From: Trachythela sp. YZ-2020
Taxonomy: Eukaryota > Cnidaria > Anthozoa > Malacalcyonacea > Clavulariidae
Assembly (NCBI GenBank): GCA_016169945.1
Contig: JADLSH010000379.1
Coordinates: forward strand, 1,454,001-1,518,000
Direction of reading: 5' to 3'
DNA length: 64,000 nucleotides
Positions within the stretch are counted from its first letter, which is position 1, and every line of letters starts with the position of its first letter. The notes under the pieces were generated by a model. It saw only the letters and a list, made by a program, of their open reading frames with translations. It did not search any database and had not been told where the DNA came from. Position numbers and translations under genes: made by a program. Positions 45,774 through 55,149 of this stretch are shown piece after piece.

Positions 45774-48700
45774 TTAATCTGCACCAGGAATTTGTGTTTG
45801 AACCGCTGCGACCACACACTTGGTATTGAAGGATCCGCACGGATATTTTCCACTTTTCTTTGTTTTCAAACAGATGAAACAGAACTCCTGGCCACACGGA
45901 CATTTCATGTGCTTGCAGTTTCGGATATGCTCAATAAGCAAACCACATTTGATGCAAGCTCGTCTGGATGGGCAATCAGGGACACCAACGATCTCTTTCT
46001 TGGGACATTCTTGAAGAATTTTCAGACGTGGGTCATGTCCAGTGCAGGCTTCATTACCTAAAAAGTATGAAAGCTCATTACTTAGAACATCTGCCAGGAT
46101 GCATCTTGTGCAAAAATCCGCTAACTACGGGTAACAAAGCATCGGCTTATTTTAAAATTGCCTTTTAGATGATAATCTGCTATTCTGATCTACAATACAT
46201 AAAAACACAATGTTCCTACTTCCATATAATATGCTTCACCTAAACTGATTCAAGAACTGTTTTTTTTCTTTAAATTTCGTCCGCATCTTTGGACATATTT
46301 CTGGTAATGGTTTGTTAAAGCTCCTATTTCTTATATAGCTACACAAATCACATATCCATTTCCTCTGCTGCCTACGGCATTGGTGTTACTCAGAACCATT
46401 GCCAGTAATCAGTATATATCGTACTATTCTAGCTAGTTCGTCCGGATAGTTCGTCTTGTGTTTACACTAAGACAGATGATGCGTTTTGAAGGATGATCCA
46501 TCTCTTGTATACTGTAAATCGGACCGCCAATTGTTATGTGTAAACGTAATTTGAATTTCCCGAAATATTCATTATTTTTAAACTGTACATATTATACCTA
46601 CCACATTTATTATTTGAAACCAAGCCTTGCCACTCGTGCAAACAGAACCAACAAAAATCAAATCCTTTCTTTTCATTCAATGTACAAACAGGACATCGCA
46701 CACAACGGTCCTTTTTGCTCTTTCTCTCACAAAACGACTTGCACTTCGGGCATTCCTGTATTCCAATCGCCTTCTTTAGGTAGTTTCCTGATAACTTCTT
46801 TTCAAATTCTTCTTTTTCTTTTGCTGTGAGCACAGCAAAACGGCGAACGTCCACATAGTCCCACTCTTTGCCACAATAGTTGTTGTTGTCAGGGCCAAGA
46901 TAGGGACAGAGGAAGCGAAATTTGCCAGCACTCAACAGACTGCGACAGTATGCAGTCAGAGAATCTGGACCTGGGTTAAGAATGGTAGAACATATCTATC
47001 AGTGATTCAATGTTTATATGATCCGTTCATTCTGTTGCTAGAAATTATGACCATATAAGAAGGTAACGGGAATCCTAATCAACTTTCCTTGCAGATGAAT
47101 GCCAAATTACGAAGGACGCAGTCCCAACGCGATTGAATCGTGAAACTAGGGCGCTTTCAATTAACACGGTCAGACCGATCAAATTGCTAAATGTAACACA
47201 AAACGTTTGGGCTTAGGACCGGTCTGACTGGAAAATTTGGATCAAATCAAAAGCAGGGTTCGTACACCTTCATAATTTTAAGAATCCAGGACTTTCCAGG
47301 ACGTTTTTCTGCCCTTTTCCAGGGGTTTTCCAGGGGTTTTCCAGGTGTACTTTAAACAAGACAAAAATACTTTTTCCAAGACGTCGACAATTTATTGCAT
47401 TTTTAATATTATTTAGATAAACATATTTTGATAATCTGCAGGGTTGGTACGGCCCCTGGAAATCCTGGAACGTCCTGGATTTTTCTTCTTATCCTGGAAA
47501 CCCCTGGAAAAGTCCTGAAATTTGAAACTAACCCCTGGAAAATTGACCAGATCTTTCCATCAATACAGGGATGGAAATTCTGGTCTGGCCATTAAATGAA
47601 AAGCTAAGGTAGATGAGTTAGTTTTGGAAGAACTGAGGAGAGAACAAACCACAACTCTTCCTATATGCATTTTTAAGCGCATCAAGTCTAACACGCTGAT
47701 AACTCAGCGGTAAGGGGCAGCACGCTAAACACTAACCCACCCAAGTGGTCCCCAAAGCCATAAGCCCTCTCCCAGAAAATTGTCTTATTCTTGCATCTCC
47801 GATCCGGGGCTTAGTTTCTTGCATTTTCAATCTGCATAATTTTTTATATATATCCCATCTAGACAGACTGAGCTTTCAGTATAAAAGCAAGGTTTTGTTA
47901 TGGAACTATTATAAGTTACTCTTCTGAACTAAGTCGTTTATCCCTTTTTTTATTATATTTTGGACAAGAGGGACCTTCACAGGGGGGGCAAAAATAGTTA
48001 CTGGGAGGGGGGGGGGGGCAACATGGGGGTCTTGGTCCCAGTTTATAAGTAAAAAAGGGTTAGGCCCTGCCATAATCTAACCTATATTCATTGTTAAGGT
48101 TAATTTGGATAACATGATTTATATTGTGTTGGATTGGGCATGGTTTGAGTGGACATTAAGTAAACATGCCTTGAATTGCCTTCTGATGCATTTCTAATAA
48201 CGTTGCCAAGCATTTGTTGCAAGAAGCATGGCTGTTTGTAAAGCCTGCTGGGTAAGATCTTCAGTCTGGGCTGGCGCCTACCAATAGTGGTATTTTTGAA
48301 TGGAAATGATGATTGAAAACTATATACATAGTTGGGAGCACAGTTGTGTGGTATGTCAGAGTGGTGTTATTTTGCCCAAAATTTAGACTAAAAATGTTGA
48401 CCTTACCAATGGCATGTCCACAAGGCATTTTAGCTCTCAGGTTATTCGGATCATCATCCCAGGTTATCATATCAGGTTCATAAGAAAACTCGACGTCATC
48501 ATCCAATTGTTTCAGGTTTTCATCCATCATACCACCATTGAGACGTAACACTAAGAAAAGTGTTGAAAGATTCTCCACATGGTAATCTGACAAATATTTC
48601 CCTTTCTCTAATTGTTTTGCACCATAGAGCAATCTGAGTTCATCAACTGGGATCCCTGACTTTTCGCTGATTTTCCTGAATAAGTCATCAGTCTTTGCAT

Positions 48701-49400
48701 CCTGATAGAGAAGTACAAAGGTTTTAGCCCCAATTCAAACAAGACTGGATGAATTTGGAACCATACACATATTTACACAATTTTGCATTTCAAGTTCACA
48801 CGAGAATTTGAGCACAGGCAAGCTTTGTTTCTTGCCTTAAGGGTGTGAGGCAAGGAAAACAGGAGGGGCTAGAAAAAATGGGTTTTGCTAGATCCCGGGC
48901 GTTCTTTGTCAGTGCCCGCGATCACAATTAGGATTATTAGCGGTATGTGATGATAACATTGAGTGTTTCCAGAGGAGTGTTTCCTTCTGATCCTTACTCC
49001 TACCTCATTGCCTAACCCTAACCCTAACCCAGAAGGAAACATTAGGAAACACAAGGAAACACTCCTCTGGAAACACTTGCGGCTAAAGACAGGAATCTAG
49101 TCCGGGCTAGCCTGCGAACAGGCGGTCAATCCGCCTTGATTTGTACTACAACTTTTAAGTTTCTATAAAAATAAACAAACCCCAATCCTAACCCCTTTCC
49201 TAACCCTAACCAGTCCTATTCACCTAACCACCTGCAAAAGTCCTATTCATAAATGAGACTTGCTTGTAACACAAATCTATTGCATCATGCATAAGATAGA
49301 AACTACTTCTCACTTTGTGTATGAAGTACACAATACTTTTTCCTTGCAACCCTGTGATGAACAATTGAATTTCGTCTTCGGCTGGCATGGTTGCTGACAT
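45774..49400 (-). CDS. UBL-RBR E3 ubiquitin ligase (parkin-like order of domains)
   Basis: Four coding exons (49314-49400, 48407-48701, 46602-46970, 45774-46057) have GT-AG ends and matching phases and encode 344 residues. Residues 11-86 are ubiquitin-like and exactly ubiquitin's length: IQLFITGLQGKS, GIPVDELRLLYGAKQLE, LSDYHVENLSTL, LVLRLNGG. The hydrophobic patch (L18, L54, V80) and the Lys48 equivalent (K58) are kept. After an acidic linker comes a RING1-like segment (MPCGHAIG, C136, FLCP, C160) that lacks the first CxxC pair. Then come an IBR (ECPKCKSFCER, CVRCPVC, FCWFC) and RING2 (ACIKCG, NCKHMKCPCGQEFCFICL). C298 followed by x-H matches the catalytic Cys of RBR ligases. It probably takes ubiquitin from an E2 as a thioester on C298. 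Similar proteins, as I recall, are multiplied in fish and cnidarians; substrate unknown. Confidence 0.85.
47265..47535. repeat. Foldback in intron 2 of the ligase gene
   Basis: CCAGGACTTTCCAGGACGTT and TTTTCCAGGGGTTTTCCAGG on the left arm are mirrored by CCTGGAACGTCCTGGATTTT and CCCCTGGAAAAGTCCTG on the right. It is a non-coding MITE-like element. The rest of the intron (46971-48406) has G homopolymers near 48005-48018 and no other exon. Confidence 0.7.
48962..49078. repeat. Hairpin with telomere-like repeats in its loop, intron 1 of the ligase gene
   Basis: AGTGTTTCCAGAGGAGTGTT (continuing TCCTT) at 48962 is the inverse of the segment ending at 49078. Between them, 49011-49030 is CCTAACCCTAACCCTAACCC, the complement of just over three TTAGGG units. 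Similar short CCTAACC runs occur at 49183-49212. Confidence 0.75.
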
Positions 49401-50260
49401 TAGAATTGGCCAATTGCTAAAATGTGATGAGGATAAACAGTGAATTGTCTTATTTCAGTTTATTTATATATATAAAATGATATTCATTTGCTTTAGGCTT
49501 ACAGGGAGGGTGCGTATAGGAAGCATTGTATCACACTCTGTGCTCCATACCCACACTCTGTGCTTCATTCAACAAGAAAGGAAATTAGAATAAGCCATTA
49601 TTAATCGTGCACATCATGGAGCTATTCTCACAGGATCCGAGTTAGCATTATCAGTTTTTCATTTCGCTATCTACAGAACTTTGGTGGGTAAATAAAATGA
49701 ATGAATTTGCTACTGCAAGGAAACATTTTCACCGCACACATATTAGCATATTATTTTCATATTTTAAATTACGTAAGCATTCTGTAGCCGAAATATCGAA
49801 AGTGAAAGCAACACAAATGTCTCATGATTCTCGTTAAATCTAAAATCTAAAACAAATCACAAAACTAACCAACCGGATGAAACGTACTTGATAGTTGATA
49901 GGAATTGGAGCCCTTTTGGCTATAACGAATTTTAGTACTTGATACATATGGTATTTTGTACAACGCCAACAAACCAGATTTTAAGACTGAGTTAACTCAC
50001 TGAAAATAGTGCAAATTCATAGCCATAGGGAGATCGTTTACAGGTTAAACGACAGAATAGCTTACCTTTAATAATTTGGCGAAATTTCCAGATGAAAAGC
50101 AGCTCTAAAAATCAACTTGTCTCCCCTATCTCCCGCTGAAAACACAAACACGCCTTCTCATGGTGCAAAATTGCTGTCGAAGATAGCCAATCGTAAACCT
50201 CCAAAATGACACAAGGGAAATCCCCTCGCTATCTAGCCAATCAGACAGCAGAAACAACAG
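49401..50260 (-). other. Predicted 5' UTR exon and UTR intron of the ligase gene
   Basis: On the minus strand a strong donor (TATTAAAG|GTAAGC, exon end 50066) and a fitting acceptor just before the start codon (TCACATTTTAG, exon resumes 49416) predict a non-coding first exon of roughly 50066-50250 and a ~650-bp UTR intron. The start ATG at 49400 is the first in this frame after the acceptor. A second ATG four codons on could also serve. The transcription start is not determined. Confidence 0.55.
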
Positions 50261-50396
50261 CCAACAAGCCACAGGGTAATACCCTGACATCACACATGTG
50301 TAAATAAACTTTAGGTCATAAAGTTATTTTCCTCGAACAGCAAAGTGCTTTCATTTTCGCTGCTTTTCATGGTATTTGACGAATTGACATTTCAAA
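50067..50396. promoter_or_regulatory. Shared divergent promoter of the E3 and E2 genes
   Basis: The ~330 bp between the predicted ligase UTR exon donor and the E2 start codon must hold both 5' ends. It contains two copies of TAGCCAATC (CCAAT cores at 50187-50191 and 50237-50241) 50 bp apart. It also contains TTTCATTTTC at 50349-50358, whose complement GAAAATGAAA fits the interferon-response consensus GAAANNGAAA. CCAAT boxes are common in bidirectional promoters of other animals. No canonical TATA box is evident beyond GTAAATAAACTT near 50300. Function is inferred from layout and motifs only. Confidence 0.55.
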
Positions 50397-52452
50397 ATGT
50401 CTAAAAAGAGGTAAGAAGATTATTGTCAACTATTGTATTTTGATAGAAGAAACTTTCTGTTGATTTATGTAAATTCATGTATGGCATAGATTAATATCTC
50501 GAACGTGTGTGTGTGTAGCAGTCTATTATTAGATCAGTGGTAGCAATAAGCTTCGGTCTTTTATTAGGATCAAACTACCTGAAAATACAACAAGAACTTC
50601 GACGTTTCGAGCGAACGCCCTTCGTCTGGAAGTTAGAAGCGTGATACATGTTCATATATGAAATATGAGAAGGAAGATTACGAATATATTTAGGATATTA
50701 TAATTACATATTCATAAAGAAAGATAGACTTTACCTCGGAATTCACTTTGTTTAAGCGGGGATTCAAACCGATTGAGTCGACGTTATGGTAACAATGTTG
50801 ACCCTCAGACCTCACTGTAAGAAGCAGTGGCTATAGTCCTTAAACTTTCTGTTTCAGAGCCAGGCAGTCGTCGCTTGGTTGATAGGTTGGGAAGCCAGCC
50901 AGTTGGTCGATTGGTTGGTCAGCCATCAACCCAATTGGTTGGTTGGTTAGTTGGTTGATCAGTCAGTTTGTCACAATCAGTCAGTTTGTCACAATCAGTC
51001 AGTTGGTAGGTCGGTCAGTCAGTCACCTTATCAAACTTTGGATAGATAAGTCAATGATGGTGGGAGGGTATAATACTGTTCTTGCACAAAGAAAATTGAT
51101 CAGAATTAGACAGGACATGTATTTGTGCATGTTGCACGGTGAGCTATTGCAATCTTAATCAAGCGATTTTATGTCATTTATGTTTGATTGCAATCATGGA
51201 ATAATGTGCCTCTTGCACGCATGCTTTAGATTTCCATCACTGTACATCATTTCATGCAATTTGTAGGATTCTTAAAGAATTTAAAACTATTCAGGCCTCA
51301 AAGCCTCATGGTATAGAGGTCTCGGTACCCTCAGACAACATCTATATATGGGAAGCAAAGTTTGCAGCGCCAGAGCAATCATTGTATAAAGGTGCCAATC
51401 TGAAGATTCAAATTGTTTTACCGTATCCTTTAAAATGACCATGTAAAGCATTTCCACAAATGATAAGCTGATTATCTATCTTCAAATACACAATCCGCAT
51501 TTGACATATCAAACTTTGGACAAAAATGATGGCTTGAAAGAAGGTGTAATAATATGCTGTATCTTGCAACAATGGTGTTCAGATTGAAGATTGGATGTGT
51601 GTTTGTGCACTATGGGATAGTGCAGTTATAAAGTATAACTTGTATAGAGGTCAATTAATGTGTGATCCTTAACATTTAATTTCTTATATCAGTGAAGAGT
51701 ATCCACTGTCTCCCCCTACGGTATGTAATATATTATTTATCATTTATCAAACTCAAAAATTTATATCGTTGAGATAGTTGATAAAAATGAACATGTATGA
51801 TTTACAGAGTGGAACCTCTACTAATATAATATCTGTATACAACAGAAATATCCACACAACAGTAAGTTAAAGTCCCAAGTCGGGGGTGCCCCCCCCCCCC
51901 GATGGAGTTGTCGGCCCCCCTAGGAAACATTCGGACTATGGTATGGTATATAATTGCTTTATTAGCATGACCTACAGTTGCAGGTATTGCTAAAGCTCTA
52001 ACTACTATCAACTCAACATACAAACTAAAGTTATACTACCATAAGGGTTAATACAAATCCCTATGTTGGCCCCCTAGCATTTTTTCAGGCCCCCCTTGAC
52101 TTAAAACCTGGCTACACCACTACTTCTCAAGTCTGAACAACAGACAACTTCAATCAAGGGAGAAGAACGTTTTATACTATAGTGATTTTCTTCCATATTT
52201 CAGATCCGATTCCTTACCCCAGTCTACCATGTTAACATTGACCAATCATCAGGCCAGGTTTGCATTGGTTTTGTCAGCCCGGATAAATGGAACCCAACCA
52301 ATGGCATTGAAGATGTACTGCGTGCCATCTTTTCATTGTTGATCACACCTCAAGTTGAAATCGCGCTGGACCAACAGATATTAGGGACATTTCAAGACTC
52401 GCAACGAATTTATGAGACAAAAGCAAGGGACAGCGCAAAAAGATTTAGATAA
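50397..52452 (+). CDS. UBE2L3-like E2 ubiquitin-conjugating enzyme
   Basis: Four exons (50397-50410, 51267-51422, 51693-51720, 52204-52452), all GT-AG and in phase, give 148 residues. The UBC fold is clear: MSKKRILKEFKTIQ (helix 1), W33, YKGANLKIQIVLPEEYPLSP (the usual YPxxPP region), PVYHVNID and GQVCIGF with C86 as active site, W95, and the C-terminal helices. HPN is changed to HVN, but Asn77 of the oxyanion site is kept. C86 has the same number as in UBE2L3, and NID-GQVC and the W-x-P spacing resemble that family. The positions of UBE2D Asp87 and Asp117 are Gly88 and Ile119 (Pro and His in UBE2L3). This predicts poor lysine reactivity and a preference for RBR or HECT ligases. It lies head-to-head with an RBR ligase. 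The other reading, an inactive variant, is less likely with C86 and N77 present. Confidence 0.88.
50560..51015. repeat. Repeat fragments in E2 intron 1
   Basis: 50575-50640 carries AACTTCGACGTTTCGAGCGA and CCCTTCGTCTGGAAGTTAG, related to the foldback in the SIX1/2 intron. 50880-51015 is a degenerate GGTTGGT / CAGTCAGTTTGTCACAAT tandem. Confidence 0.6.
51876..52125. mobile_element. Probable DNA-transposon fragment in E2 intron 3
   Basis: The segment ends CCTGGCTACACCACTAC, resembling the CAGTGGTGTAGCCAGG termini common in hAT-type MITEs. It contains a 13-base C run (near 51889) and repeated GGCCCCCCT. The left boundary is unclear. Confidence 0.4.
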
Positions 52453-55149
52453 AAAGAATTGACTATAACGTTTGTTTACATCGTTGCACTGCAAATTCAT
52501 AATCATATTATAACTCACAAGCCTAGTTACAATTGTTCTAGTTTACAAAAGCCTATAATAGAACAAAGGTAACTATAGACGTATTTGACAAGTCAAGTGT
52601 TAGGCGGAGCCGACTGTTTCAAATTATATTATGGACACACGAACTAGTCAAGTAAAATGGAACGCTTTTAATTTTATAGTTGATATTTAAGAAGAACTTG
52701 CAGTTTTCAATCGTGTAAATTTTAGAATGTGCAAACAAGGATGCATAATATAACTATTGCTGTGTGGCGAGTGCCACACCTTCCCCCGTAGTTATTTAGA
52801 TGTTTATTTTACATGTAATTTAGTTTTAGAGATGATGTTATCAAGATGTTGTTGAATACCAATTCCTTTTATAATACGCCATTGAGAAGTGACAATATGA
52901 CAAATAGCATTAAGGTGTGCTTTGCGCGCGCTGAACAAAATTTTCCTAAAGTTTTAAATTTGCGCAAATCACATGAAAGTAGTGATAAAACAGAGAAAAC
53001 GTGAGATTATGCATGAAATTGTCTAAATTTGTTGTTTTTAAACTTTCCTTGTAAAGTCTCGTGACCATATGTGTGGTTAATGTAGCCTGTTAATCCGTCA
53101 GCTCTCCGACATAAACACTGATAAAGATCTAAATTGCATTTATTGCGTGCATTGCCTAAAATTAGGTCTTTCAACGTTCGACGACCTAGTGAGTATTTTT
53201 TTGGTATTAGCTGCGCCTTGTTAGGCTTAACGTGAATAATATCATGCGTTGTGAGGTTTCAGGGAAGAGATCCAATGCACAGTCAGTGGTGTAACTGTAT
53301 AACGTTGCTTATCACTTGCCATCAGGGCAAGTTATTCATGTGCATCCTTGAAAACAATTGACTGGCCACTAGTTATTTACTAATCCTGAGCACGCTTAAT
53401 AAATAACAGGAAAAAATGATCAAAGCACGATTGAGGGTTTGCTTTGCAGTGAACATATATGGAAGCTTAACTGAGTTATCTTTTTGACAGATATTAAAAA
53501 TATTTCACAAAATGTTGTCATAATATCAGAGTTTAGCGCTATTAATTTTTCGGGGATGAATTTGCATTCTTTCTCAAATGGGCAACCAAGAGAACACTTC
53601 TATTTGCTTGTGGTACTTTTAGTTCGTCTCGGCGGGCAAACGTTAAGCGGTTTCACAACTATACAGTACAAATTGTACCATACTAAACTAGAAGGCGAAA
53701 TTATAACCAAACAACTGCTTATTGCGAGGAATTGAATCCTGGTCACAAAGGTGAAAGGCATGTGCTCACCAACACTCGAAAAGAGTGCATATATCATGTG
53801 CAAGTTATTTAGTGAAGATTGGGTGGTAAAAGTGGACTATAAGAGCCATTGATTTGTGTGTTGATGAGGCTTGATGCGAAGACTTGATTAAGCTACTTTA
53901 GCATCTGCTATCACTATCAACTCTTAGCCAAATGAACTCACTAACAATACTCAAATGATTCAAAATGTATCATTTACTTTTACTGCAATGTATACTTCAT
54001 AAACTAGCTAAGAAATGGTATAACGCGTCGCGTTAACACAACACAAAGCTAGGTTAAGGACCAGGCACTAATGTACATAGACTTATGTGAAGTTGTGAAC
54101 GCGTCAGGCATGCGAGGTTTTCACATTAGAATATATCGCGATAGATAACGGTCGAGTAGATATTTCTGTATGGAATATATCAATCATGAGAAGCTTTTAA
54201 CAAGATCTTTATTCAATTAAATGAAATCTTCACGTGAAATAATTGTCACCTTAAGTGCACTCCGTATTCACAAGCATCAAGTTACCTCAAATTTTCTTAA
54301 TTTAATTTTTCGCAGTCTCCGCGACTGAGTTTTTTAAGCGAATTCTAATGGAAATAAAAACGCCGCAATTACTGATGTGCGCGTAATTTATGCGGTGGCT
54401 TTTTAAGAGTCGCGCAATTGCCGTGTGCGCAAACTTACATAGAAGTCCGCACTGCGTAACTGGATGCGCGATATATTCTATCCGCTAATCCGGCGATTGT
54501 CAATCGGACAGGTGCTTGTTATTTGCGCGGATCAAGTGAAGGGTTTCAGTTGGAAATAAACATTGATTTGGCCATCAATCTATATTGCCAAGGTCTCGCG
54601 TGTAACTCGAGCAATTTATCAAGAGTCAAGACAAGACTGTTCAAATAAGGTCAAACACATATATGCAGTAATTGAGTATTGTGTTTAAGTCGCTGCTTAG
54701 AGTCTATTTGTTTGAAAAGGAGAAAGGTTTTTACAATATTACAAGAGCGAGGCAGTAATTTGACTGGTTGTGTGGTCCACAAAAGTTGGAAGAATTTCAA
54801 CCGTGCGCAATTCATTATTCAAGCAAAAATTCAAAAGGAAACAATCTGCAATCCATGGATTCCAACATAGGTATGATTGTGCAAATCATACATTTAATAC
54901 ACATTGCGATTTGTAATCGGGTCGATTTCAAATGCACCTTTATAAAGATATTTGAAAGAATACGCGTGTAAACCATATCTGACTGAAATCACCAACTGAA
55001 AATATTCGCCATTAACATTTAGCAAAGCCCGACAATTTGTGGCGTGTAAATGTATACCCCTTAAACAAATATTTTCAGTAATAATGTCGTATATATGAAC
55101 GATTTCCCTCTTATTTTGTTTGTTTGACGTTTAAGGACTTCACAGTAAG
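52453..55149. other. Interval between the E2 and LMO genes; no gene seen
   Basis: No exon with family resemblance on either strand. A GTG-rich stretch near 52760 and ordinary AT-rich sequence are all that is visible. Part of it may be LMO regulatory DNA. Confidence 0.45.

Noticed and set aside
45792..46829. Plus-strand ORFs of 89, 64 and 97 codons
   Set aside because: They are shadows of exons 3 and 4 of the minus-strand RBR ligase.
49011..49030. True telomere or chromosome end
   Set aside because: Only about three units, enclosed in a hairpin inside an intron.
53484..53803. Opposed ORFs of 83 and 67 codons between the E2 and LMO genes
   Set aside because: No homology, splice context or composition signal separates them from chance frames.
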